NCBI RefSeq assembly: GCF_002870965.1
Contig: NZ_PHSO01000001.1
Coordinates: 124,001-188,000, forward strand
Source: Tsuneonella flava
GTDB taxonomy: Bacteria > Pseudomonadota > Alphaproteobacteria > Sphingomonadales > Sphingomonadaceae
Direction of reading: 5' to 3'
DNA: 64,000 nucleotides
The translations under genes were made by a program, and so were the position numbers. The notes under the pieces are model-generated. The model saw only the letters and a list, made by a program, of their open reading frames with translations, searched no databases and was not told where the DNA came from. Below are positions 24,795 to 33,143 of the stretch, in pieces (the stretch's first letter is position 1; the number at the start of each line of letters is the position of its first letter).

Positions 24795-25612
24795 CAGTTG
24801 TTCTCCCCGGCAGGCAGGTTCTCGCTTCGGGCCAATGCGGCCTCGTTACGCAAAGGTCTGGGCGTTCGCTCCGGCCCGCTGTTGACCAGCGTGGCGCTGT
24901 CTTCGCCCGAACGCAGGATGATTTCGCGTGGCACCCCTTCGACCACGATCACATCGCCCCGCACAGTGAAGTTCACCGGGCCTTCAACCCCCTTGTAATC
25001 CGTCACCAGAATGGCTGGCACGGGTTCCCCGCTATGCCATTGCAGGAATGTCGCGTTGCCATCGTCATAGGTGCGCGCGGGCAGCAAGGCGCGGTCGCCC
25101 GTCCCCGCCCATGCGAAATTCAACTCTGCCGGATCGACCACAGCATAAGGATCGCTAGCCGCGGCGGTTTCGACAGCGTTCGGCGCTTGCGGAGTAACGG
25201 CTGCCTGACGTGCAGGCTGTTCGCCCTCCGGTTCCTTAGGATACGTGAACCGCAGGACATAGAGCGGATTGGCGCGCGGGCTGGCGACGAGATCGAACAG
25301 GTAAGTGTGCCGATCGGTCACGACAGTCATATTGGTCCGCGCCGTGGGGCTGAGCGGTTTGACGAACAGCAGGTTGGCGCGCTTGTTCGGCGTGACCTGC
25401 CATGCAGTCGAATCCCCGATGGCGACGTTTTCGATATGCTCGTCTTCGGCAAAAGCGATAGTCGCCTGCACCTTGGTGCGCCCTTCGATGCGGACAACTT
25501 TGGCCGGATCGTAGAGCCGTTCCACCAGACGCGGGTCGCTGGCCAGCGCAGGGGCCGATACAGCGGCGAGCGCAATGGTCGAAGCAAGCGCGGAAATCAG
25601 CGCGCGGTTCAT
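24794..25612 (-). CDS. virB9: VirB9/TrbG core-complex protein
   Basis: 272 residues with a signal peptide ending near ALAS (about residue 25). The mature protein begins DPRLVERLYDPAKVVRIEG and contains the VirB9 markers HIENVAIGDSTAWQVTP and NKRANLLFVKPL. The C-terminal region carries DDGNATFLQWHSGEPVPAILV and the conserved RGDVIVVEGVPREIILRSG segment. It partners VirB10 in the T4SS outer-membrane core. The start overlaps the virB6 stop by 4 bp, and no virB8 lies between the two genes, where it is usually found. Confidence 0.92.
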   Translation of the reverse strand: MNRALISALASTIALAAVSAPALASDPRLVERLYDPAKVVRIEGRTKVQATIAFAEDEHIENVAIGDSTAWQVTPNKRANLLFVKPLSPTARTNMTVVTDRHTYLFDLVASPRANPLYVLRFTYPKEPEGEQPARQAAVTPQAPNAVETAAASDPYAVVDPAELNFAWAGTGDRALLPARTYDDGNATFLQWHSGEPVPAILVTDYKGVEGPVNFTVRGDVIVVEGVPREIILRSGEDSATLVNSGPERTPRPLRNEAALARSENLPAGENN

Positions 25613-26787
25613 TTCACATTCTCCGTCTTGCGCGGCGCAGGGGCACGGAAACGACTGCCAATGCCGCGCGCGCGCGAAATGGATGAGGGTTCGCCCCGTT
25701 GCTGTCCGCTTGCCGAGGCCGGTGCCTGATTGATAACGACTGTGTCGCGTCGCCCGACGCCGCCTGCCGAGGGGCTGTCGTTCGCAGCCGGTGCTGTGGC
25801 GAACGCGGAAACGGGGATGCGTCGTTCTGCTGCACCCGATGTCGCCTGTGCCGCAGTTGCTTGTACGGGAGCGGCAGTGGCGGGAACATGCGACACCGGG
25901 GCGGCATATCCGTTGCGCCCATCGGCGCCCTTTTCCGGCACCAGCCCGAACACGCGCCAGCCGGAAACCATCGTTCCGGCCACTTTCAGTACCATTATCA
26001 TCAGCGCGACATGCACCGCGCCGACCAGGAAAAACGCCATTGCCGCTTGCGGATCGATCTGCCCCGATGTCGCCACCAGCGCAGCCAGAACCGGCACTGC
26101 CAGTTCCAGCATAACACTGCCCGCCAGCACCGCGAACAGCGGCGTAATCGCCAGCATCACCACGCCTTTCAGCCATCCGGTGAACAGTCCGCGTGTGCCA
26201 TCGAACAGTGCCATCACTACGAAAATCGGTCCGAGTGCGACCAGCACCGCCAGCGCGATCCGGGCTGTGACCAGCACACCTACAGTTCCCAGCAGGAACA
26301 ACATCGCGCCAAGCCACATCATCCCTTCGGGTGAAAAGGCAGATACCTCGGCCTTGCCGCCCTGCCCTGCCTGCTGGATTGCCGCGAACACGACATCGAT
26401 TTTCTGCGCGAAGACTTGCGTGGCGGAACCTTGCGCGCCGGTGATGATCGTGGCCAGTTCATCCGGCCCGCCAATGGCAAGGTTCCACACCACCCGACTG
26501 TAGGCGACCCAACTGGTCACGAATGTCAGCACCAGCCCCAGCAGGATCATGCGCGGGGTCAGCGAACGGACGCCCAGCCCGCTACGCCCCAGCAGCAGCG
26601 AAATCGCGAAGAACGCGACATACAGCGTCAGCAGGATGGTCAGCACAGTCAGCAGCGCACCGCCGGGGGCGAACATGCGGCCGAACGCCTGCGCGGTGGT
26701 TTCGCCCGCGATGCAATCGACCGCGCGCAGCGCCGCCGCGACGCCGCCTGCCGCGTTACCGGCGGCCTGATCGCAGGCCACGCTCAT
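25609..26787 (-). CDS. virB6: VirB6/TrbL inner-membrane channel protein
   Basis: 392 residues from the ATG at 26787, which overlaps the virB4 stop. Five to seven membrane segments span about residues 45-290, with a conserved Trp-bearing region (TSWVAYSRVVWNLAIGG) and GTRGLFTGWLKGVVM. The last about 100 residues are hydrophilic, Ala/Pro/Ser/Gln-rich and probably disordered. VirB6 proteins form part of the inner-membrane channel of the T4SS. Confidence 0.88.
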   Translation of the reverse strand: MSVACDQAAGNAAGGVAAALRAVDCIAGETTAQAFGRMFAPGGALLTVLTILLTLYVAFFAISLLLGRSGLGVRSLTPRMILLGLVLTFVTSWVAYSRVVWNLAIGGPDELATIITGAQGSATQVFAQKIDVVFAAIQQAGQGGKAEVSAFSPEGMMWLGAMLFLLGTVGVLVTARIALAVLVALGPIFVVMALFDGTRGLFTGWLKGVVMLAITPLFAVLAGSVMLELAVPVLAALVATSGQIDPQAAMAFFLVGAVHVALMIMVLKVAGTMVSGWRVFGLVPEKGADGRNGYAAPVSHVPATAAPVQATAAQATSGAAERRIPVSAFATAPAANDSPSAGGVGRRDTVVINQAPASASGQQRGEPSSISRARGIGSRFRAPAPRKTENVK

Positions 26788-29222
26788 TCGGCAGCCTGAC
26801 GGAACGGAACATCGTCCGCCCCGCCCTCCGTCTCTGCAATAGATGCACCGCCGGGCCATGCATGGCCGGTCAGCGCAGGGAACCAGTCTGCGGGCGCGTC
26901 GCCCACTGCATCGCGCAGCAAGTCGAGCCGCCGCACAGTGCTTTCACGGCCCGACAGGATCGTCAGCACTTCGGGCGCACCCGACAAGTCGAGCCGCACA
27001 ACAACGCTGGCATCGGGCTGGCGGATCAGGAAGCAGCGGCTGTACGCGGGCAAGCTACGGATCAGTGCCAGTTCGTGACTGGTCAGCCCGAACCCGTCGC
27101 AGTAATCTTCCGCCCGCGCGCGGCTGTTGGGCATGAACACCATCGTCGCGGTCTGTTCGACCAGCGCAGTGGAAATCCGGCTCTCCAGGGCATCGCGCGC
27201 CGACTGTGTGGCAAACCCGACCAGCGCGTTGCGCTTACGCAAAGTCTTCAGCCAGTCGCGAATGCGGGCGGCGAACACTTCATCGTCGAGCGCCTTCCAC
27301 CCTTCGTCGATCAGGATCATCGTCGGCTTGCCATCCAGCCGTTCGTCGATCCGGTGGAACAGGTACATCATCGTCGGCGTCCGCAAGCGCGGATTTTCCA
27401 GCAGCGCCGTCATGTCGAAGCCGAGTGTGCGGACATCGAGATCGAGCTTGTCGTCGGCATTATCGAACAGCCAGCCGTGTTCCCCGCTGCCGATCCACGC
27501 CCCCAACCGATCTGCCAGATCGCCCGGTTCGGGTCGGCGTGTACCCGACAGCAATTCGCGGAAATGGCGCAGGCGCCGCAGCGAAGGATCGTTGGCATAA
27601 GCCGCATCGACGGCAGCCGTGATAGTCGAAAACTCTTCCGGCCCGTCCGCCTTCAGCAAGACTGCCAGCCAGTCGCGCAGGAACGCCCGGTTGGTGGGCG
27701 TATCGGGCAAAGCCAGCGGGTTGAACCCGGTTGGCTCTCCGCTGGCAATCCGATCGTACCGCCCGCCGATGCCGCGAATAAACAGCTCCGCTCCGCGATC
27801 CTTATCGAACAGGATCGTTCGCGGATTGAATTTCTGCGCCTGCGCGGCGAGGAAATTCATCACCACCGTCTTGCCCGAACCGCTTGGCCCGATGACTGAA
27901 AAGTTGCCCAGATCGCCGTTGTGAAAATTGAAGAAAAACGGGGTACTGCTAGTCGTCTGCAAAAGAGTGACCGCTTCGCCCCAGTGATTGCCCTCGGCCT
28001 GCCCCAGCGCCATGCCGTGCAAACTGCCGAAGCTGGCCATATTCGCGCTGGAGATCATCGCCCGACGCACCAGATAGCTTTCGTTGCCGGGGAATTGCCC
28101 CCAGAACGCCGGTTCCAGATTGGTATCTTCGCGCACGACGATCGCACCGGTATCGGCCAGCGATGCGGCGCAGGCGGCAGTTGCTTCATCCAGTGCAGGC
28201 AGACTCTTTTCGCGGACCAGCACTGTCAGGTGATGATCGCCGAAGCCGACTGCTCCATTGCCCAGCGCATCGCGCGCAGCCATCATGTCGGCCCGCTCCG
28301 CCATTGCTTCCTCGTCGGCGGATTTGAGACGACGGATCGCCAGATCCATCCGCTCGCGCGCGGTAGTCCGTTCTTGTGGAGCGTAGCTTTCCGAAACGAT
28401 CATTTCAAACGGCTGGCGCAACAGCGCATCGAGCAGGCCGGGGCTGGTCGCGTCGGGATAATCCTTCAGGCTGAGGATCGCTGCGAAATCGGGATCGCCC
28501 GACCCGCGCAGCTCCATCGCGTCCAGCCCGAAACTGGCCCGGCGATAGGGCAACATCTGACCAATGTCGGTCTGATCCGCCGGACGCCTTACCGGACGCA
28601 TTTCGCCATTGTAGAGCGCGCTGAGCAGTTCGAGCAGTTCGTTGTTGGTCGCTCCGCTCGGCCCTTCGTAATCGCCCAGAACCGCCGCGCCATACGCTTG
28701 CAGCGATGCGGCCAAGCCGGTCACAGCAGCTTTCAGAGCGCGCACATCTTTGGGATCGGCCTCGACATCGTCCTGCCCGCGGCGGTTCCACAATTTGCCC
28801 ATACGCTCGGCCAGACCGGCCTTGCCCCGCGCAGGGCGGCGGATAATCGTGACGAACTGATCGTTGACGAACAACGAACCGCCCGCCAGCCGTTCCTTCC
28901 ACCGCCGGTCGATATGCGCGGCCAGCGGATCGGCAAATTCGCTCTCCAGCTCGATCTCCACCCGGCGGCGGATCACATGGTGATACATCACGAACCGCGC
29001 ATCGAGCGTGGACCGCAACATCACTTCGCGAGTGGTCGCGTGGGCGTTCAGCGCTTCGCTGTCTTCGGTTTCGAACAGCAGGCCGGGCACCTGCAGCGCA
29101 GTCATCACGCTGCCATCGCGCAACAGCACGGTGTTGCCATCGATCAGCCGCGCATAGGGTAACCGGTCGCCGGCGCGGGCTTCCTTCGCGCTCCAGGCGG
29201 CAGCTCCGATCCACTTGCTCAT
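26784..29222 (-). CDS. virB4: VirB4/TrbE T4SS ATPase
   Basis: 812 residues. The N-terminal VirB4 domain (about residues 20-420) is followed by the ATPase domain with Walker A GPSGSGKTVVMNF (near residue 445), Walker B MILIDEGWKALDD, and a further conserved FATQSARDAL segment. It is the largest and most conserved T4SS ATPase and drives pilus assembly and substrate transfer. It lies between virB3 and virB6, the standard order. Confidence 0.93.
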   Translation of the reverse strand: MSKWIGAAAWSAKEARAGDRLPYARLIDGNTVLLRDGSVMTALQVPGLLFETEDSEALNAHATTREVMLRSTLDARFVMYHHVIRRRVEIELESEFADPLAAHIDRRWKERLAGGSLFVNDQFVTIIRRPARGKAGLAERMGKLWNRRGQDDVEADPKDVRALKAAVTGLAASLQAYGAAVLGDYEGPSGATNNELLELLSALYNGEMRPVRRPADQTDIGQMLPYRRASFGLDAMELRGSGDPDFAAILSLKDYPDATSPGLLDALLRQPFEMIVSESYAPQERTTARERMDLAIRRLKSADEEAMAERADMMAARDALGNGAVGFGDHHLTVLVREKSLPALDEATAACAASLADTGAIVVREDTNLEPAFWGQFPGNESYLVRRAMISSANMASFGSLHGMALGQAEGNHWGEAVTLLQTTSSTPFFFNFHNGDLGNFSVIGPSGSGKTVVMNFLAAQAQKFNPRTILFDKDRGAELFIRGIGGRYDRIASGEPTGFNPLALPDTPTNRAFLRDWLAVLLKADGPEEFSTITAAVDAAYANDPSLRRLRHFRELLSGTRRPEPGDLADRLGAWIGSGEHGWLFDNADDKLDLDVRTLGFDMTALLENPRLRTPTMMYLFHRIDERLDGKPTMILIDEGWKALDDEVFAARIRDWLKTLRKRNALVGFATQSARDALESRISTALVEQTATMVFMPNSRARAEDYCDGFGLTSHELALIRSLPAYSRCFLIRQPDASVVVRLDLSGAPEVLTILSGRESTVRRLDLLRDAVGDAPADWFPALTGHAWPGGASIAETEGGADDVPFRQAAE

Positions 29223-29247
29223 CGACCCACGATCCCTTCCGGCCTGG

Positions 29248-29529
29248 TCATGCCGCGTAGCTGTTGCAGCCCCAGCGCTTCCAATTCCTGACGCGCGGGC
29301 ATTTGCTGACCTTCGTCAGCCACAAATCGAAGAAGCGCGGTTCGCGCATACAGGCGAAATAACCGAACGTGTGAAACACCAGCGCGGCGGGCAGCGCCCA
29401 CCAGCTGCCGGTGATGAGAAACAGTTCGGTCGTCAGCGCGAAATTGATGATAAAATAATTGTACGTCACGCCAGCGAACATCTGCGGGCGAGTCAGCGCG
29501 CGATGGACGGGGTGGCGGACGAGTTCCAT
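29248..29529 (-). CDS. virB3: VirB3 inner-membrane protein
   Basis: 93 residues from the ATG at 29529. The N-terminal HPVHRALTRPQMFAGV followed by two close membrane helices (about residues 20-62) is the VirB3 pattern. A short positively charged cytoplasmic tail ends the protein. VirB3 works with VirB4 in pilus assembly. The virB4 start is 25 bp downstream. Confidence 0.85.
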   Translation of the reverse strand: MELVRHPVHRALTRPQMFAGVTYNYFIINFALTTELFLITGSWWALPAALVFHTFGYFACMREPRFFDLWLTKVSKCPRVRNWKRWGCNSYAA

Positions 29530-29533
29530 CGGA

Positions 29534-29836
29534 TCAGCCCCCGGCCGCGCCCTGAATGCCGGCAACGATCGTGCCCGCACCGAACAGGATGAATACGCCG
29601 ATAATCACCGTTGCGCCAAAGCGCCAGTTGAGCCGCCCGGTCAGCATCATGAAACCGACCGCCGCCACAGCCATCACCGCAACGGCTGTGGCAACGTTGC
29701 CCAGCAATGTCCCCTGCAACCAGCCGAGCGCAGCGACAATCGGGCCAGACCCCTGCGGATCGGCACCTTGCGCGAATGCAGCGGTAGGGCTTGCCAGAAG
29801 AGCCAGCGGGATCAAACGGGTAACGACACGCTTCAT
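29534..29836 (-). CDS. virB2: VirB2/TrbC major pilin
   Basis: 100 residues. A long signal peptide ends at AFAQ (about residue 23). Two hydrophobic helices separated by a short basic loop (about residues 34-62 and 70-95) form the mature pilin. The size and hairpin topology fit VirB2/TrbC. It would be the T4SS pilus subunit, which shows the cluster can encode an extracellular appendage. The gene sits between virB1 and virB3 with 3-4 bp gaps. Confidence 0.85.
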   Translation of the reverse strand: MKRVVTRLIPLALLASPTAAFAQGADPQGSGPIVAALGWLQGTLLGNVATAVAVMAVAAVGFMMLTGRLNWRFGATVIIGVFILFGAGTIVAGIQGAAGG

Positions 29837-29839
29837 ATT

Positions 29840-30475
29840 CTATTGGCCCCCTCGGGAATGGTTCGACAGTCGCCCCATGATCGCGGCGACATATTGTTGG
29901 GTTTCACGAATACGCGGGATACCATTGGCGGCAGTCACCCGCCCCGGCCCCGCATTGTAAGCGGCCAGCGCCTTTTCCAGATCGCCACCGAACCGGTCGA
30001 GCTGTTCGCGCAAGTATCGCGCCCCGCCTTCCAGATTGGCAAACGGATCATGCGGGTTCACGCCCATCTCGCGGGCAGTACCTGGCATCAGTTGCGCCAG
30101 ACCGCGCGCACCGACAGGCGATACCGCGTCTGGACGCCAGCGGCTTTCCTGCCACACCAGCGCTTCTATCAACGCAGGGCTGAGATCGAAGCGGCGCGAA
30201 AGTTCCGCCACTTTCGCAGCATAAGTCTGCGGCACAGCGCCCGCCTGCCGTGCAGCGTCGGCCACTGCCTGATCGGGCACAGTGAAATCGGCAGAAAGTT
30301 CGACGATATCGGGGACATGGCCGCTCGCCACATCGGCAACAGCCCCATTGGCAAGCGCGCCGGAAACCCAGCGTGCACCGTCACCATCGATCTGCATGAC
30401 GTCCGCTTTCGCCGGAATGGCGCAAAATGCCAGAACCACAGCGAAAGTGAGGCGTCCCGCATGTGCGAGAATCAT
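29840..30475 (-). CDS. virB1: Lytic transglycosylase (VirB1-like)
   Basis: 211 residues from the ATG at 30475, chosen for GGAGGG 6 bp upstream. A signal peptide ends near AKAD. The C-terminal goose-type lysozyme domain carries the catalytic Glu in ALVWQESRW (about residue 113), GLAQLMPGTA and AYNAGPGRV. The N-terminal part (about 30-90) is not recognised. It opens the peptidoglycan for T4SS assembly. It is the first gene of the vir run, with a Pho-box-like element upstream. Confidence 0.88.
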   Translation of the reverse strand: MILAHAGRLTFAVVLAFCAIPAKADVMQIDGDGARWVSGALANGAVADVASGHVPDIVELSADFTVPDQAVADAARQAGAVPQTYAAKVAELSRRFDLSPALIEALVWQESRWRPDAVSPVGARGLAQLMPGTAREMGVNPHDPFANLEGGARYLREQLDRFGGDLEKALAAYNAGPGRVTAANGIPRIRETQQYVAAIMGRLSNHSRGGQ

Positions 30476-30508
30476 CGTACCCTCCAGCCCGCTCAATGCT
30501 CACTGTAA

Positions 30509-30526
30509 ATGACACTGCGGTGACAG
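30509..30526 (-). promoter_or_regulatory. Pho-box-like element upstream of virB1
   Basis: On the minus strand the sequence reads CTGTCAC, four bases, GTGTCAT. These are two 7-bp half-sites 11 bp apart, matching the PhoB box consensus (CTGTCAT-N4-CTGTCAT) at all but one or two positions. It lies 34 bp before the virB1 ATG. No clear -10 hexamer is seen at the ideal spacing, so regulation by PhoB is a prediction only. Confidence 0.35.
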
Positions 30527-30566
30527 CAAGCTGATTACGAAGACAGATTTCGGTCATGAAACGCAA

Positions 30567-30596
30567 AGGGCACCCCGAAGATATTCGGAGTGCCCT
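30567..30596. terminator. Bidirectional hairpin terminator between the TPR gene and virB1
   Basis: AGGGCAC-CCCGAA (30567-30579) pairs with TTCGGA-GTGCCCT (30584-30596) around a GATA loop, with one mispair. A TTTT run follows on the plus strand. It lies 120 bp after the stop of the minus-strand TPR gene at 30717 and probably insulates it from the vir operon. Confidence 0.65.
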
Positions 30597-30716
30597 GTTT
30601 TAGTCAGTTTTCAGCCTGTCTGGCATTCGCGGTCCGCTATCCGCTGTCCGCTCGTCAGTCTTCAACCGCCGATATCCAGCCGCGAGTTCTGCCAGGCAGC
30701 CATGCGACGAATGCGA

Positions 30717-31088
30717 TCAGCGGCTGGCTGTACGATGCACCGTTTCGAACGTACCCGCATCGAGTGCGGCCAGCGCCTTGCGCGCCAGAACGCCCGCCTC
30801 GACCCACTGACCATGCGATGTTTCGAGCATATAGGCACTGTCCCGAGACAACACGCGCTGGAACATAGTGCGCGCGGTGGTCTTGTCCCCCTGCCGCGCG
30901 TAGGCAACGCCCAGGTTGATAAGGCGTGCCGGATCGCTCGCGTCCAGCGCATCGTTGCTTTCAATTCTTGCGATGGCAGCGGCGCTGCGCCCTGCCGCCA
31001 TCGCGTCATATGCCACATCGACCTGCTCCATCGTAGCGACAGCACCCTGCGCCATCATCGTCAGGCCGATAATCGTTCCAACAGCCAC
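30717..31088 (-). CDS. Small secreted TPR-like protein
   Basis: 123 residues from a GTG start with GGAGAAGGAAA upstream. A hydrophobic N-terminus (MAVGTIIGLTMMAQGAVA) is a probable signal peptide. The body has tetratricopeptide-type helices, best seen in PARLINLGVAYARQGDKTTAR followed by MFQRVLSRDSAYMLE; each is quoted here as a separate short block. TPR domains mediate protein-protein contacts. The gene is divergent from the lipoprotein and TonB-receptor pair at 31435, so a shared periplasmic function is possible. Confidence 0.68.
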   Translation of the reverse strand: MAVGTIIGLTMMAQGAVATMEQVDVAYDAMAAGRSAAAIARIESNDALDASDPARLINLGVAYARQGDKTTARTMFQRVLSRDSAYMLETSHGQWVEAGVLARKALAALDAGTFETVHRTASR

Positions 31089-31434
31089 TTTCCTTCTCCC
31101 AATTATTCACATTGTGAGAGGAAATTGCGCGTCCCGGCGATAAACTGCAACATAAATGAAACAATGTCATTGAATTGCAATATTCAGTGACGGACCGCGC
31201 CAAATTGACCCGCCAAAGGCAATGATTACGCCAATCGCGCACTGGTTGGACGGGGCCATTCAGAGCCTCTCTTCAATTGTCATATTTGTCATTTATCGCA
31301 GTTCTTTACGCAAATATTTCAATCGGTCACATTTGCAAACAAACTGTCACCCAGCCCCCGTAGCTCGCGAGTCGCGACAATCGATCGCATCAATCGATTC
31401 TGTGATTTTCCGGTTTTTGAGGGGACCGTTTACC
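31089..31434. other. Divergent intergenic region, no gene
   Basis: 346 bp between the TPR gene and the lipoprotein gene. It is more AT-rich than its surroundings and presumably holds both promoters. Visible elements are TTGTCAT repeats (31277-31283 and 31286-31292), GGTCAC and CTGTCAC near 31325-31350, and an AATCGAT/ATCGATT inverted repeat (31379-31399). None is firm enough to assign to a known regulator. Confidence 0.5.
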
Positions 31435-33060
31435 GTGACCAACTTCCAGCGCACACTTCTGCTCGGCTGTGGCCTTGCCGCTCTTTCCGGCTGCGGGCCC
31501 GATGGCGTCGCTTCGCCCGGCACATCGGGCAACGTCAACGTCGATATCACGAACCCGGCACCTACGCCTGCTCCGTCGCCGACACCTACGGCCACCGTCA
31601 AACCCGCCGGCGCCTGCCCCACACTGACCAACGACGGCAGTGTCGAACTGAAGGATCAGGGCACGATCACCGGCCCGACCGGTGAATACCGGATTTGCGA
31701 ACTGCCCAGCCTGATCAAGAAGAGCGTCACGCTGCCGAAGGTGACGGGCCTGCTTTACGCGATGAACGGCCGTGTCGACGTGGGCTGCGACGGTGGTTTC
31801 AAGGCGCCGACCGCTGGCGCGCCTTACACTTCCACCACGGTCGGCTGCTCCACTCCGCTGGAGGCCGATACCAACGTAACGCTGTCGATCGATCCGGGCG
31901 TCATTCTCTATGCCCGCACCGGCCAGTCGTGGATCGCGGTCAACCGCGGCAACAAGATCAACGCCGTCGGCACCGCCAGCGCACCGATCATCTTCACCAG
32001 CCAGGACAACGTCGCGGGGATCAACACTGACTCCTCCATCGGTCAGTGGGGCGGCGTGGTGCTGCTGGGCCGTGGCAAGATCACCGATTGCGATGTCGGC
32101 ACGACCGCAGCGGGCACTTGCGAACGCGACACCGAAGGCGCGGTGAACCTCGCCCGATTCGGCGGCAACGACGACACCTACAACGCCGGTACGATGAAGT
32201 ACTTCCAGATCCGCTATTCCGGGTTCGTGCTCAGCGCGAACAAGGAACTGCAGGCGCTGACGCCGGAAGGCATCGGCTCCGGCACGGTGATCGAACACTT
32301 CCAGTCGCACAATAGCTCCGACGACGGGATGGAACTGTTCGGCGGTGTCGTGAACATCAAGGGCTACGTCGCAACCGGTGCGGATGACGACAGCCTTGAC
32401 GTCGACACCGGCTCACGCGCCAGTCTGCAGAACGTGCTGCTGATCCAGCGTCCGGGTCAGGGCGACGCGCTGATGGAAATCGATTCCAACGGCAAGGAAA
32501 CCGAAACTCCGCGCACGAACCTGAAAGTGGTCAACTTCCTTGGCCTGCAACTTTCGACCAGCCCCAGCAACGAAGGTGCCGATAAGGCGGCCACGCTGTT
32601 CCGCGGCAATGCCGATGTCACGCTGTACAACGGTGCGATCATCACACCGCAAAACGAATGCATCCGCATGACATCGAACACCGACAGCGCCAACCGTGCG
32701 ACGCTGACGGCGCGTTCGGTCGTGCTTCAGTGCAACAGCACCAAGTATATCGGCGACGGCAGCGGTTCTGCTCCGTTCACCGCCGATCAGGTGAAGACCG
32801 CTTTCGGTGCCGGTGCGAACAACAACAGCGACACCTTCACCAACACCCTGACGATGACTTTCGTCAACGGCGCGAACGAAGACGCGATCGTCACCACCGA
32901 CCCCAGCACGCTGTCGAGCTTCTTCGCAGCGGCGCCGTCGCCGTATCACATCGGTGCGGCATGGTCGGGCAACACCGCCTGGTACAAGGGCTGGACCTGC
33001 GACAGCTCCTACGCCGATTTCGGCAGCGGTTCTGCCTGCACTTCGCTGCCGACCACCTGA
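31435..33060 (+). CDS. Outer-membrane lipoprotein with beta-helix-like repeats, partner of TonB receptor
   Basis: 541 residues from a GTG with GAGGGGACC upstream. A lipobox LSGC (about residues 15-18) is followed by a Pro/Thr-rich linker. The rest is repetitive and beta-rich: IDPGVILYARTGQSWIAV, then WGGVVLLGRGKI, SGTVIEHFQSHNSSDDGMEL and FGGVVNIKGY. This looks like a right-handed parallel beta-helix, a family known in several phyla as secreted or surface proteins with WGG(V/L)V(L/I)xG motifs. A terminator separates it from the TonB receptor. Likely a surface-exposed binding partner; substrate unknown. Confidence 0.7.
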   Translation: MTNFQRTLLLGCGLAALSGCGPDGVASPGTSGNVNVDITNPAPTPAPSPTPTATVKPAGACPTLTNDGSVELKDQGTITGPTGEYRICELPSLIKKSVTLPKVTGLLYAMNGRVDVGCDGGFKAPTAGAPYTSTTVGCSTPLEADTNVTLSIDPGVILYARTGQSWIAVNRGNKINAVGTASAPIIFTSQDNVAGINTDSSIGQWGGVVLLGRGKITDCDVGTTAAGTCERDTEGAVNLARFGGNDDTYNAGTMKYFQIRYSGFVLSANKELQALTPEGIGSGTVIEHFQSHNSSDDGMELFGGVVNIKGYVATGADDDSLDVDTGSRASLQNVLLIQRPGQGDALMEIDSNGKETETPRTNLKVVNFLGLQLSTSPSNEGADKAATLFRGNADVTLYNGAIITPQNECIRMTSNTDSANRATLTARSVVLQCNSTKYIGDGSGSAPFTADQVKTAFGAGANNNSDTFTNTLTMTFVNGANEDAIVTTDPSTLSSFFAAAPSPYHIGAAWSGNTAWYKGWTCDSSYADFGSGSACTSLPTT

Positions 33061-33080
33061 TCGGCTGCAACCCGAGCACA

Positions 33081-33114
33081 GGGGGGCGGCCGCCGCAACG
33101 GCTGCCCCCTTTTT
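33081..33114 (+). terminator. Terminator between the lipoprotein and TonB-receptor genes
   Basis: GGGGGCGGCCG (33082-33092) pairs with CGGCTGCCCCC (33099-33109), with one G-T pair and a 6-nt loop, and is followed by TTTTT. Only 30 bp separate it from the next start, and no fresh promoter is visible. It may act as a partial terminator that sets the ratio of lipoprotein to receptor. Confidence 0.85.
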
Positions 33115-33143
33115 CGATGATCGCGATTTTTAGGGGGAACCAG

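Noticed and set aside
25613-26317. N-terminal extension of virB9
   Set aside because: The open frame continues upstream, but VirB9 homologues begin with a signal peptide that matches the ATG at 25612. The extension is antiphase to virB6.
31277-31292. Pho box upstream of the lipoprotein gene
   Set aside because: The two TTGTCAT half-sites are 9 bp apart rather than 11, so they do not fit the PhoB box spacing.
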